Source of the DNA: JAGXSE01 sp040757295
GTDB taxonomy: Bacteria > Bacillota > PH28-bin88
NCBI GenBank assembly: GCA_040757295.1
Contig: JBFLXH010000006.1
Span: 38,263 to 102,262 of the forward strand
DNA: 64,000 bases
Direction of reading: 5' to 3'
Shown here: positions 41,732 to 50,124 of the stretch, one piece after another
Layout: each line of letters starts with the position of its first letter
How positions within the stretch are numbered: position 1 is the stretch's first letter
Translations under genes and position numbers: made by a program
Notes under the pieces: model-generated
The model's input: only the letters and a program-made list of their open reading frames with translations
Databases searched by the model: none
What the model was told of the DNA's origin: nothing

Positions 41732-42370
41732 ATGGCTGCGGTATATTTGATCAGGCACGGCCGTACCCGGTGGAATAAGGAAGAGGTTTTCCGGGGGCAG
41801 ACAGAAGTGCCCCTTGATGATTGGGGCCGCAGGCAGGCTCAAGCCGTCGGCCGGGCCTTGCAGGGAAAGGGTATTGAGGCTGTAATCACTAGCCCCCTGG
41901 GAAGGGCGGTGGAAACGGCGGAACTGGCCAAATTGGCTTGGGGTGACATTCCGCTCCTGGTGGAGCCGGGGCTGACGGATGTCCATTTTGGGGAGTGGCA
42001 GGGGCTGTCCCGGCAAGAAGTGGCAAGCCGTTATCCCCAGTTGTATCGGGACTGGGCACAGCATCCCGGACAGGTGGCATTTCCCGGGGGAGAAATCATG
42101 GAAGAAGCTGCTGAGCGGTGTTGGGAAGCTTTTCAAAGGATTTGCAATGATTACCGGGGAAGATCGGTCGCTGTGGTCACCCACCGGGTAATCACCAAAA
42201 TCCTGCTGAACCGGGTGCTGGGAGCAGGGTGGCAGGGTTTCTGGAAGCTTCGCCAGGACACGGCCTGTATTAATCTCCTGGAGTCCGCCGGGGAGTTCCT
42301 GGTGGTCCAGCACCTCAACGAAACCTGCCACCTGAAGGAGCTAGGGGCGGGCGACAGGATCGACTTTTAA
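41732..42370 (+). CDS. Histidine phosphatase family protein (CobC/GpmB-like)
   Basis: This 212-residue phosphatase has the LIRHGRTRWN catalytic His motif at residue about 8, the second-helix Arg (SPLGRAVETAE), the acid Glu (FGEWQGLS) and the second His in VAVVTHRVI. It is a broad phosphoglycerate-mutase-like family including alpha-ribazole phosphatase. ATG 41732 is chosen (GGGGGGAT upstream, family-typical N-terminus); the frame continues to 41561 with junk composition. There are no cobalamin genes around it. Confidence 0.88.
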   Translation: MAAVYLIRHGRTRWNKEEVFRGQTEVPLDDWGRRQAQAVGRALQGKGIEAVITSPLGRAVETAELAKLAWGDIPLLVEPGLTDVHFGEWQGLSRQEVASRYPQLYRDWAQHPGQVAFPGGEIMEEAAERCWEAFQRICNDYRGRSVAVVTHRVITKILLNRVLGAGWQGFWKLRQDTACINLLESAGEFLVVQHLNETCHLKELGAGDRIDF

Positions 42371-42435
42371 CTGGTGCCTGTTGGCTTGACGATCAGCTAA
42401 AATGCCAGTTCGAGCTACGGCTTGGGCGGGTGAGA

Positions 42436-43311
42436 CTATAGTCCCCGGTACCTTTCAGGCCGGAAATACCCCTGGTCCTTTTCCCGGAGGACCTGGTCTA
42501 GGAGTGCCAGTAATGCCTCCCGGTCCTGGCTCAAGGTGCCCTTTAAAGCCAGGTAGTTGGAGGCGTGGTTGCTGCGGAAAACGCAGCCGGTCAAGGAAAG
42601 ACTGGCCAAGAGCAGCCGGGTTTCCAGGGCTGTTTCCAGGGGGTCCAGCAATGAAAAACGGCCTTCCCGGATCCAATGATCAAGGGGAGTCCCGGGTTTG
42701 ACCATCAGTGTCAACAAACCCAGGTACTGGGGGGCGATGGCATTCAGCACCCTGGCGGTTTCCGAGGCATGCTCTTCCCAGTGTTCCCGGCCTCCTAACC
42801 CCGAGATAACGGTGACCGAAAGATCAATCCCTGCATTAACGCCTTTGCGGCCGGCCAGAACCATTTCTTCGGCGCTAACCCCTTTACCCATTAGCTGCAG
42901 GATGCGGTCACTCCCGCTTTCAATGCCCATGTAGATCATGCCTAGGCCGTGCTCTTTCAGCGCAACCAGTTCTTCCGGCTTTTTGGCCAGGATATCCTTG
43001 GGACCCCCGTAGACAGATACCCTCTGCAAGTGGGGAAAGTCGCGGTAAAGCCGGTCCAGCAAGCGCAGCAGCAGTTCTGTGTCAGCGGCCAGGGCATCAC
43101 CGTCCGCCAGGAAAATCCGCCCCACTCCTGGGACCGTTGCTTTAGCTTCCGCCAGGTCTTCCTCTATCTCTTCCCATGTTTTGACAGAGAATTGCTTTCC
43201 TTTGTACATGCAGCAAAAAGCGCACCGGTTGTGGGCGCAGCCGATGGTAACCTGCAGGATCAAGCTGTCGGCTTCGCTGGGCGGCCGCCACAGGGGCAGG
43301 TTGTACTTCAT
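42436..43311 (-). CDS. Radical SAM protein (Elp3/HemN-like fold)
   Basis: This 291-residue protein has the cluster motif CAHNRCAFC, with CX4CX2C spacing rather than the classic CX3CX2C, plus GGPKDIL and MGIESGSDRIL segments typical of SAM binding in Elp3/MiaB-like radical enzymes. No methyltransferase or TRAM domain is attached. The role is unknown; similar stand-alone proteins are widely conserved in Clostridia. It is convergent with the histidine phosphatase. Confidence 0.85.
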   Translation of the reverse strand: MKYNLPLWRPPSEADSLILQVTIGCAHNRCAFCCMYKGKQFSVKTWEEIEEDLAEAKATVPGVGRIFLADGDALAADTELLLRLLDRLYRDFPHLQRVSVYGGPKDILAKKPEELVALKEHGLGMIYMGIESGSDRILQLMGKGVSAEEMVLAGRKGVNAGIDLSVTVISGLGGREHWEEHASETARVLNAIAPQYLGLLTLMVKPGTPLDHWIREGRFSLLDPLETALETRLLLASLSLTGCVFRSNHASNYLALKGTLSQDREALLALLDQVLREKDQGYFRPERYRGL

Positions 43312-43326
43312 TGATTTTCCACTCCT

Positions 43327-43569
43327 CTAGTTCGGGGTTTGGACCTGATTAATGATTCGCCGGTCAGCCCCGATTTCCTGTCTTGTCGGCAGGGTGATCG
43401 GGGTCGGTTTTTTCACCGCAGGTTTTTTTGAGGGAATAATAATTTTGTGGTTAAATGGGGTAAGGAGAAAACTGCCATAGGCTTGGGCAGCGCCGAATAC
43501 CAGTAATGCAGTGGCGTAGCCGCTCTTATGCCGTCGCTTTACAGAAGCGGGGGGTATAATACTCGGCAA
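43327..43569 (-). CDS. Short hypothetical ORF, 5' end inside mobile repeat D
   Basis: An 80-residue frame whose first 20 residues come from repeat copy D. The remainder (TALLVFGAAQAYGSFLLTPF, then a Lys/Pro-rich stretch KKPAVKKPTPITLPTRQEIG) looks like one membrane helix with an external tail. It may be the C-terminal remnant of a membrane protein cut by the repeat. No family recognised. Confidence 0.3.
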   Translation of the reverse strand: MPSIIPPASVKRRHKSGYATALLVFGAAQAYGSFLLTPFNHKIIIPSKKPAVKKPTPITLPTRQEIGADRRIINQVQTPN

Positions 43570-43693
43570 AAAATAAAATTTTATTACAATAACTAATGAA
43601 GCCGAGTAGGAAATTCGCCTTCAGGCCACGTCAGATAAATGTATATTTTGTGGCCTGGCTCATTTTAGAGCGGGTAGCCATCTGTGATAAAAA
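43500..43693. repeat. Palindromic mobile repeat, copy D (full length)
   Basis: This copy of about 190 bp shows the full architecture: left end GCAGTGGCGTAGCCGCTCT, CGCTT/AAGCG hairpin, CTCGGC/GCCGAG hairpin, GGCCAC/GTGGCC hairpin, and right end AGAGCGGGTAGCCATCTGTG. The left GTAGCCGCTCT and right AGAGCGGGTAGCC arms can pair, closing the three hairpins into a cloverleaf-like fold. It lies just upstream of the aminotransferase gene. Confidence 0.85.
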
Positions 43694-43743
43694 GGACTTT
43701 AACCTTTAGTTGTCGAAGTTTTTTTGCCAAATAGATTTGGAAA

Positions 43744-44922
43744 GTGGTGATATTTTTGTCCACCGGCAGCTGCAGCGTATCTGTAAAAGCTCAGGAAATA
43801 CCTTCTTTTATCGTGATGGACGTTTTGGAAAAGGCCAAACAAATGGAGGCCCAGGGAGAACATATTATTCACCTGGAAGTGGGAGAACCTGATCAGGACA
43901 CCCCGCAGCCAATTGTGGAAGCAGCGGCGAAAGCTATGCGAGAGGGGGATACCCACTATACCCACAGCCTTGGCAAGATGGAATTACGGGAAGAAATCTC
44001 CAGGTATTACCATCGGAAATATGGTGTAGAAGTATCTCCTGATCGCATTATTGTGACTTCTGGCACCTCCCCGGCCATGCTGTTAATTTTTTCAGCCTTG
44101 TTGAACAGGGGCGAAGAAATTATTTTGTCTGATCCCCACTATGCCTGCTATCCTAATTTTATCCGGTACGTTGATGGGCAGCCTGTATTTGTGCCGGTCA
44201 GCGAACAGGACGGATTTAAATACCGCATGGAGAATATCAAGGGAAAAATAACCCCTTTAACAAAAGGAGTGTTATTAAACTCTCCTGCCAATCCGACTGG
44301 AAATGTGTTTTCGGGGCAAGAACTGCAGGAAATTGCGGCCCTTGATCATTACATTGTCTCTGATGAAATATATCACGGCCTTACCTATGAAGGAGAAGAA
44401 CACACCATTTTGGAATATACGGATAAGGCTTTTGTAATTAACGGTTTTTCCAAACTTTATGCCATGACCGGCTGGCGTCTTGGCTATGTAATTGCACCTC
44501 CAGAGTTTGTCCGGCCAATGCAAAAACTCCAGCAGAACCTGTTCATCTGTGCCGGGTCTTTTGTCCAAGCCGGTGGGATTGCTGCCCTGCGGGAATGTGA
44601 TGACCACGTGGCCAAAATGGTGACGGTTTATGACCAGCGCCGGCGCTACCTCTTATCCCGCTTGAAAACCCTGGGAATTGCCACGCAGGTTGAACCCACC
44701 GGAGCCTTCTATGCACTGGCAAATGTCAAAGAGTATACCATGGATTCCTATTCCTTCGCTTTTGAAATCCTGGAACAAGCCAAGGTAGCCGTTACCCCCG
44801 GCATTGATTTTGGGCGCAATTGTGAGGGTTACCTCCGTTTTTCCTATGCTAATTCGCTGGAAAATATTAAGGAGGGCCTTGACCGCTTAGAGGCCTTTCT
44901 GGAACGAAAAACCCTAAAGTAA
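43744..44922 (+). CDS. PLP-dependent aminotransferase, class I/II
   Basis: This 392-residue fold-type I aminotransferase (AspC-like subgroup) has the N-terminal IIHLEVGEPDQDTP, NSPANPTGN, SDEIYHGLTY and the Schiff-base Lys in INGFSKLYAMTGWRLGY, with the C-terminal carboxylate-binding Arg in YLRFSYAN. The amino donor and acceptor are unknown. The frame opens at GTG 43744; TTG 43756 after GGTGATATT is an equally good start. It is monocistronic with its own terminator and is flanked on both sides by direct copies of a mobile repeat. Confidence 0.9.
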   Translation: MVIFLSTGSCSVSVKAQEIPSFIVMDVLEKAKQMEAQGEHIIHLEVGEPDQDTPQPIVEAAAKAMREGDTHYTHSLGKMELREEISRYYHRKYGVEVSPDRIIVTSGTSPAMLLIFSALLNRGEEIILSDPHYACYPNFIRYVDGQPVFVPVSEQDGFKYRMENIKGKITPLTKGVLLNSPANPTGNVFSGQELQEIAALDHYIVSDEIYHGLTYEGEEHTILEYTDKAFVINGFSKLYAMTGWRLGYVIAPPEFVRPMQKLQQNLFICAGSFVQAGGIAALRECDDHVAKMVTVYDQRRRYLLSRLKTLGIATQVEPTGAFYALANVKEYTMDSYSFAFEILEQAKVAVTPGIDFGRNCEGYLRFSYANSLENIKEGLDRLEAFLERKTLK

Positions 44923-44935
44923 GCTGTGTTTTACT

Positions 44936-44966
44936 GGCCCGGGATACCCGGGTCTTACTTTTTTCT
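44936..44966 (+). terminator. Terminator of the aminotransferase gene
   Basis: GGCCCGGG and CCCGGGTC form a tight hairpin with an ATA loop, followed by TTACTTTTTTCT. Confidence 0.85.
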
Positions 44967-44983
44967 AAAAAGACCATCTGTTG

Positions 44984-45087
44984 ACAATAACTAATGAAGC
45001 CGAGTAGGAAATTCGCTTTCAGGCCACGTCAAATAAAGGTATATTTTATGGCCCGGCTCATTTTAGAGCGGGTAGCCATCTGTGATA
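44984..45087 (+). repeat. Palindromic mobile repeat, copy E (right half)
   Basis: This is a direct repeat of the last 104 bp of copy D with a few substitutions, from ACAATAACTAATGAAGCC to the right end AGAGCGGGTAGCCATCTGTG. The left half is absent. Together with D it brackets the aminotransferase gene. Confidence 0.85.
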
Positions 45088-45117
45088 AAGAGAACAAGTG
45101 AGAGGGGTCTTAATCAA

Positions 45118-45387
45118 ATGACTAAACTGGCCCAACATGCCACACCGGTTTTTCAGGCCGAACCGGTATATCCTATCAGTTACGAAGAATATGTATTGCG
45201 GGTTAGAGGGTTAGTAGAAAAACCTATTGATTATTCATGGGACCTTCTTCGCGGTTTGCCCCATTCACCGGTTAAACAAATCGACCAATTACGGGAGGAA
45301 AAGTGTTGGATTTTGAGAAGGGCTTTTGATCATTTATTAAATCATCGGGCAGGAATTTGGCTTTATTTAAAGAAAAAGATGCCATAA
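45118..45387 (+). pseudogene. N-terminal relic of a sulfite-oxidase-type molybdopterin protein
   Basis: This frame of 89 codons starts at ATG behind GAGAGGGG. Residues about 18-48 (PISYEEYVLRVRGLVEKPID, then LLRGLPHSPVKQI) match the start of sulfite-oxidase/YedY-type molybdopterin domains (pattern y-L-V-GlVekP---dLl-lP). The following molybdenum-ligand Cys region is replaced by unrelated sequence ending KKKMP-stop. It is probably a truncated gene; an intact small protein cannot be excluded. Confidence 0.45.
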
Positions 45388-45423
45388 AGCCGTTTTAAAT
45401 TCCAACGCGGAGGAGAAGTGCAG

Positions 45424-45804
45424 ATGATCAAGCGCATTGACCATGTAGCTGTAATTGTTAAGGACTTGGAGATTTCCGCAAAGTTCTATCAAGAAAATTT
45501 TGGCTTTAAGAAAGTATTGGAAAGGGAAGTTCCTAATTCCTACGTGAAAAAAATAGTTTTTCTGCGTTTAGAGGGCGGGGAAGCTGAGATTGAATTAATG
45601 CATATTCCGGAAGCCAAGCCGGTTGAAGGTATTCATATCTGCTTCAAGACCGATAATTTCATGGGGGATTACCAACGCTTAAAAGAAGCGGGTCTGCCTG
45701 TTGTGGTTGAACCGCTGGAAGTGCCGATTCGTTACGGGGAAGGAACCGGGCACAGGGCCATGTTCCGGGGGCCTGATAATGAATTGCTTGAGATTTATGG
45801 TTAG
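45424..45804 (+). CDS. VOC family (glyoxalase/epimerase-like) protein
   Basis: This 126-residue vicinal-oxygen-chelate protein has two beta-alpha-beta-beta-beta modules with metal-ligand positions His (IDHVAVIV), Glu (EIELMHI), His (HICFKTD) and Glu (LLEIYG), all present. It is similar in size to methylmalonyl-CoA epimerase and glyoxalase I. Start ATG 45424 lies eight bases after GGAGGAG; GTG 45418 is possible. It is followed 38 bp later by the DUF2088 gene, suggesting a two-gene unit acting on a hydroxy acid. Confidence 0.85.
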   Translation: MIKRIDHVAVIVKDLEISAKFYQENFGFKKVLEREVPNSYVKKIVFLRLEGGEAEIELMHIPEAKPVEGIHICFKTDNFMGDYQRLKEAGLPVVVEPLEVPIRYGEGTGHRAMFRGPDNELLEIYG

Positions 45805-45842
45805 CGCTGAAAATTTATTTTGAGAAATGGGGGTTAGCAGCA

Positions 45843-47150
45843 GTGATTAAGGAGTTTACCGTCAAAATCGAAGGAGCAGAAAACCTCACCTTTCCCAGGA
45901 TGGTTCCGGTAAGACAAAAATTCAATACCCAGCGGGTAGATAGTATTCCCGTTGCGGTGCGCCAGGAATTCTCCAAGCCCGAGGTAATCAGGGATCTGAA
46001 ACCTGGGGCAAAAGTAGCTGTGGCTGTTGGCAGCAGAGGTATTGCCAACCTAAAGGAAATCGTCAAGGCTGTAGTAGAAGAGTTAAAGGGTCTTGGCACT
46101 CAGCCGTTTATTGTTCCGGGGATGGCCAGCCACGGGGGTGCTACGGCAGAGGGACAAGAAGAAGTACTCGCCAGCTTTGGGATTACTGCGGCAGAAATGG
46201 GCGTTCCTCTGATAGCCTCCATGGATGTTGTTGAACTGGGAACCGTAGACGGCTGTCCCCTGTTCTTCGATAAGGTTGCTTTCGAATCTGACGCCGTGGT
46301 TATGATTAACAGGATAAAGCCCCATACCAGTTTCAAAGGCCCCGTTGAGAGCGGACTGTTAAAGATGCTGGTTATTGGATTAGGCAACCACAAGGGAGCG
46401 ACAGCTATCCACAGTATGGGCTTTGACCGTTTCCGGGAACTGATTCCCAAAGCTGGCACACTGATTCTGGGTAAAATCCCGCCAGCTGTCGGAGTTGCCG
46501 TTCTGGAAAACGCTTATGATGAAACAGCAAAGATAGTGGCAGTGCCGGGTGCAGCCATTCCAAGCAGAGAGCCCGAGCTGCTGGCTGAAGCGAAAAGCTT
46601 TATGCCCAGGCTTTTAATGGAGTCCATAGATGTTTTGATTGTTGACGAGATTGGGAAAGACATCAGCGGTTCTGGAATGGACCCTAACATCACCGGGCGG
46701 GTTGCATCTGGATTAAAGGAAGGGTTTAACGCTCCCCCGATCCAGAAGATTTTGGTGCTTGGTCTGACTGAGCGAACTCATGGTAGCGCGGTGGGGATTG
46801 GGATGGCAGATGTTACTACCAGGAAGCTGGTGTCAAATATCAATTTCAGTTACACCTACGCCAATTCCATCACTTCAACAGTAGTAGGGGCGGCAAAAAT
46901 CCCCATGTTTTTAAATACGGAAAAAGAAGCCCTGTTGGTAGCGGTGAAAACCTGCAACAGGGTGAAGCCTGAACAGGCCAAGATCGTCCGCATCAAAAAC
47001 ACCTTGGAGCTTAATCACATTCTTGTTTCAGAACCCTACCTGGCAGAACTTGCGGGGCGGGAGGACATAGAAATCTTGGGAGAACCATTCCCCCTGGAGT
47101 TTGACAATCAAGGGGATATCCTTGGTCCCTCAGGGTCTCGCCACTGGTAA
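45843..47150 (+). CDS. DUF2088 / lactate racemase LarA-like protein
   Basis: This 435-residue protein shows the LarA N-terminal (DUF2088) features: VAVAVGSRGIANLKEIV, PGMASHGGATAEGQ, and INRIKPHTSFKGPVESGLLKML with the catalytic-type His and the Lys region, then GLGNHKGA. LarA isomerises 2-hydroxy acids with a nickel-pincer cofactor; many DUF2088 paralogues have other substrates, and no larB/C/E genes are present here. The start is GTG. It is convergent with the RpiR-type regulator, with 2 bp between stops. Confidence 0.8.
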   Translation: MIKEFTVKIEGAENLTFPRMVPVRQKFNTQRVDSIPVAVRQEFSKPEVIRDLKPGAKVAVAVGSRGIANLKEIVKAVVEELKGLGTQPFIVPGMASHGGATAEGQEEVLASFGITAAEMGVPLIASMDVVELGTVDGCPLFFDKVAFESDAVVMINRIKPHTSFKGPVESGLLKMLVIGLGNHKGATAIHSMGFDRFRELIPKAGTLILGKIPPAVGVAVLENAYDETAKIVAVPGAAIPSREPELLAEAKSFMPRLLMESIDVLIVDEIGKDISGSGMDPNITGRVASGLKEGFNAPPIQKILVLGLTERTHGSAVGIGMADVTTRKLVSNINFSYTYANSITSTVVGAAKIPMFLNTEKEALLVAVKTCNRVKPEQAKIVRIKNTLELNHILVSEPYLAELAGREDIEILGEPFPLEFDNQGDILGPSGSRHW

Positions 47151-47152
47151 GA

Positions 47153-48016
47153 TTAAAAACGTTTCAATGCAATACCCTGCCGGATTTGTTCAATCGCCTG
47201 CAGGGTTTCTTCTTGCCTTAAGAGGGAAACCCCTACCACCAAAAGGTCGATCAGGCACAACTGGGACAGTCTTGCGGCCATGGCTTCTGTACGGAAAGTG
47301 GTCTCATTGGCGGCAACGAAAAGGTGAATGTCTGAAACCTTGGTGATGGGGGATTTCATGTAGCTGGTGATGCAGATGGTTTTTGCTCCGGCTTCCTTGG
47401 CCACCCGCAGGGACTGGATTACATCTTTGTTGCTGCCCGAGTGGGAAATGCCTACAGCCACATCTTTGCAGGTGAGCAAACTGGCGGAGATTACCTGCAT
47501 ATGGGGGTCATTATAGGCTGCTGTGATCAGGCCCGTTTTCAGCATTTTATGGTGGGCATCCATGGCAATAATGCCGGAGGAGGCGGAGCCGTAGAAATCA
47601 ATTTTGGAAGCAGAAGCCATGGCCATGACAGCATTTTCTACCTGGCGGAAATCCAGAATATGGAAGGTATCCTCCAGGCTTTTTTTCGCGCTGAAAAAGA
47701 CTTTGGTTGCCAGTGACCTGGTGTCATCATCAACAGATATTTCCTCATGGATGTTTTTTAGGGGTTCAACCAGGCTTTTGGACAGGGCAATTTTTAAGTC
47801 CTGATAGCCGCTGCAGCCGATTTTTTTGCATACCCTCACCACAGTTGCCTCAGCCGTATCACACTTTTCGGCAAGTTCGGTTATTGGCATATGGATAATA
47901 GATTCCGGGTTTGACATTATATAACTGGCTACCCTGCCCTCTGCGGGTTTTAGGGAGGGCTCTATGCTGCGGAGGCGAACCAGAACTCCATCGATATTCA
48001 GTCTTTTTCTCGTCAC
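47153..48016 (-). CDS. MurR/RpiR family regulator (HTH + SIS)
   Basis: This 287-residue regulator has an N-terminal HTH_6 domain (about 10-85, ITELAEKCDTAEATVVRVCKK) and a SIS sugar-phosphate-binding domain (about 120-260, DFYGSASSGIIAMDAH and GISHSGSNKDVIQ). RpiR regulators respond to phosphorylated sugars or sugar acids. It is divergent from the TRAP/catabolic cluster beginning at 48479, its likely target. GTG 48016 is chosen because GGGGGAAG precedes it; the frame also has ATG at 48031. Confidence 0.9.
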   Translation of the reverse strand: MTRKRLNIDGVLVRLRSIEPSLKPAEGRVASYIMSNPESIIHMPITELAEKCDTAEATVVRVCKKIGCSGYQDLKIALSKSLVEPLKNIHEEISVDDDTRSLATKVFFSAKKSLEDTFHILDFRQVENAVMAMASASKIDFYGSASSGIIAMDAHHKMLKTGLITAAYNDPHMQVISASLLTCKDVAVGISHSGSNKDVIQSLRVAKEAGAKTICITSYMKSPITKVSDIHLFVAANETTFRTEAMAARLSQLCLIDLLVVGVSLLRQEETLQAIEQIRQGIALKRF

Positions 48017-48478
48017 ATGATCTTCCCCCATATAATTGCCCTATTTTTGTCGCAATAGAAAATAAAAAAGGGACTTAACTGGTAATTCTGCAATTTTACT
48101 AAAAATCCTGTTAAAAAGAAAATTAATTTCCTGTTCACCCATAAAATTTCCCTAAAAAACCCTTTCGGCTGAAGCTGAACCTTTGAAAATAAAGGGAAAA
48201 CGTCCGCTAAAGAGATAATTATGTAATTCTTGAATAAAAATCTCTTGCGAAAAACCGTTATCTTTACTGAAAAAAGTTTCCTTCCGCAGAAGGAGATTCT
48301 AAAGCAGTGGCTAATACAAAGATAGGGGGTTTTCTAAACTCTCTGATAGTGTGAAGTGGGTGAAATTTGCAAAAACAGCAGAGGGGGGGGCGATCAGGGA
48401 ATAAATTATTTCCGGTGTCGTTTACTGTTTGGACGTGACAACAGGCTATTTCGTAATTACAGGAGGGATATGGTTTAA
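48017..48478. other. Divergent regulatory region between RpiR gene and TRAP cluster
   Basis: About 460 bp, A/T-rich, without a supported gene. It contains a G-tract (48381-48389) and should hold promoters for both directions and the RpiR operator; no strong dyad or -24/-12 element was found. Confidence 0.5.
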
Positions 48479-49513
48479 ATGTTTAAAAAAGCTATTGCCT
48501 TGCTGCTAGTGCTGCTGCTTGCTGTCAGCGTTGTCGGCTGCGGCCAAAAACAACCGCCTGCCGCTGAAAAACCCGCCGAGAAGAAAGTTGAAACTTATAC
48601 CATCAGGTTCGGAATGGGCGCTGCTGAAGGTTCTTCTAGTTATATCGGTGCAGTCAGGTTTAAAGAGATCTTAGAAAAAGAGAGCAACGGCCGCTTCAAG
48701 GTTGACCTGTTCCCAGGGGGCCAGTTGGGCGCCGACTTGTCCATGATGCAGGCCCTGCAGATGGGTACCCTGGATATGACCATGCCGGCAACCGCTCCCA
48801 TCGCTAACCTAACTAATACCTTCTTGGTGTTCGACCTGCCGTACTTAATTCCTGATTATGCCACTGCCGACAGAGTTTTGGACGGTCCTGTTGGCCAGGA
48901 AATTCTTAAAACTCTTGAGCCTGTAGGAATTGTCGGTCTGGCCTGGTCGGAAAACGGCTTCCGCCACCTGACCAACAGCGCTCGGGAAGTCAAGAAAGTG
49001 GAGGACCTAAAGGGTCTTAAGATCCGGGTCATGCAAAACCCCATCCATATTGATGTATTTAAAGGCTGGGGAGTAATTCCCACTCCGATGCCCTTCAGCG
49101 AAGTTTTTACTGCCCTTGAGCAAAAAGTTGTAGACGGACAGGAAAACCCCATCCCGCTGATCTATACCAGCAGCTTCCATGAAGTTAACAAGTTCCTGTC
49201 CCTTACCGGCCATGTTTACAGTCCGTTTGTGATTATGTACAGCAAGGCCATTTTTGACAAGTTCACCCCAGCTGAACAGGAAATGATCCGCAAGGCTGCC
49301 AAAGAAATGGCCCTGTACCAGCGGGAAGTTAACAGAAAACAAGCTGCTGACTTCCTGGAAAAAATTCGCCAAGCTGGCAAAAACGTGATCACTGAGATTG
49401 AGCCGGCTGAACTGCAAAGGTTTATTGACTCTGCCCGTGCCATGTATCCCAACTTTGAATCAAAAATGGACAAAGCAATACTTGATAAAGTTATGGCCGA
49501 GCTGAAGAAGTAG
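48479..49513 (+). CDS. TRAP transporter solute-binding lipoprotein (DctP family), system 1
   Basis: This 344-residue lipoprotein (lipobox VSVVGC) has a full DctP fold. Landmarks are RFKEILEKESNGRFKVDLFP, GLKIRVMQNPIHIDVFKGWG with the conserved Arg that clamps the substrate carboxylate, and FTALEQKVVDGQENP. TRAP proteins bind organic acids at the outer face and hand them to the DctQ/DctM membrane pair. It is the first gene of the catabolic cluster, so the ligand is probably the acid degraded by downstream enzymes. Confidence 0.92.
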   Translation: MFKKAIALLLVLLLAVSVVGCGQKQPPAAEKPAEKKVETYTIRFGMGAAEGSSSYIGAVRFKEILEKESNGRFKVDLFPGGQLGADLSMMQALQMGTLDMTMPATAPIANLTNTFLVFDLPYLIPDYATADRVLDGPVGQEILKTLEPVGIVGLAWSENGFRHLTNSAREVKKVEDLKGLKIRVMQNPIHIDVFKGWGVIPTPMPFSEVFTALEQKVVDGQENPIPLIYTSSFHEVNKFLSLTGHVYSPFVIMYSKAIFDKFTPAEQEMIRKAAKEMALYQREVNRKQAADFLEKIRQAGKNVITEIEPAELQRFIDSARAMYPNFESKMDKAILDKVMAELKK

Positions 49514-49541
49514 TCCCCGTAGCATTGAATTAGCATCTAGA

Positions 49542-49570
49542 GGGGGTTTGGGTTTTCCTTCCCAGCCCCC
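49542..49570 (+). terminator. Intercistronic hairpin after dctP (system 1)
   Basis: GGGGG...GGG pairs with CCC..CCCCC across an 8-nt loop between the binding-protein and small-permease genes. There is no T-run, so partial termination or mRNA stabilisation is more likely than full termination. Confidence 0.5.
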
Positions 49571-49605
49571 CTGTTACTCAATTAGACCTTTTAAGGGGTG
49601 AAGCG

Positions 49606-50097
49606 ATGGATAAAGTGGTGCGAAACTTGCTAAAGGCAAGCGAAGGATTGTTAAATTACACAACCATCGTGGCGACCATTGTAATGGTCGTGTTGGTGTT
49701 CATCAACGTGCTGCTGCGCTATGTATTTAAGTTCGCCATCACCTGGAGCGAAGAGCTGGCGGTAAACCTTTTCGTCTGGGTCATTTTCATGGGTGCTATC
49801 TTGGCAGCCATAAATAAAATGCACATATCGGTGGATCTGTTTACGAAACTAATGCCGAAAAAGGTACAGAAAATTCTTTTGATTGTCTCCAACGGATTAG
49901 TGCTTTATGCCCTCTATATCCTTGCCGATGGAGGTCAAAAGATCGCCAAAATTACCCATAAGACCATCAGCGCCGCTACCGGCATTCCCTTTTCCTATGT
50001 GGTTATCAGTGTAGTGATTTCCGGATTTGTCATGGCATTAGTTGTGCTCTATCACACATACCTAACGGTCTGCAGTTTAGTTAAGGGAGAAGAATAA
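49606..50097 (+). CDS. TRAP transporter small permease (DctQ family), system 1
   Basis: This 163-residue protein has four membrane helices and the DctQ signature LLRYVFKFAITWSEELAVNLFVW with the conserved Trp-Ser-Glu-Glu. It partners the DctM subunit 27 bp downstream. ATG follows AAGGGGTG. Confidence 0.92.
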   Translation: MDKVVRNLLKASEGLLNYTTIVATIVMVVLVFINVLLRYVFKFAITWSEELAVNLFVWVIFMGAILAAINKMHISVDLFTKLMPKKVQKILLIVSNGLVLYALYILADGGQKIAKITHKTISAATGIPFSYVVISVVISGFVMALVVLYHTYLTVCSLVKGEE

Positions 50098-50124
50098 TTT
50101 TTTGGGGAGTAGGGGAGGGAAGTT

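Noticed and set aside
41543..42331. 262-codon minus-strand frame over the histidine phosphatase
   Set aside because: Sense strand has the LIRHG motif and ribosome site; the antisense frame has no recognisable domain.
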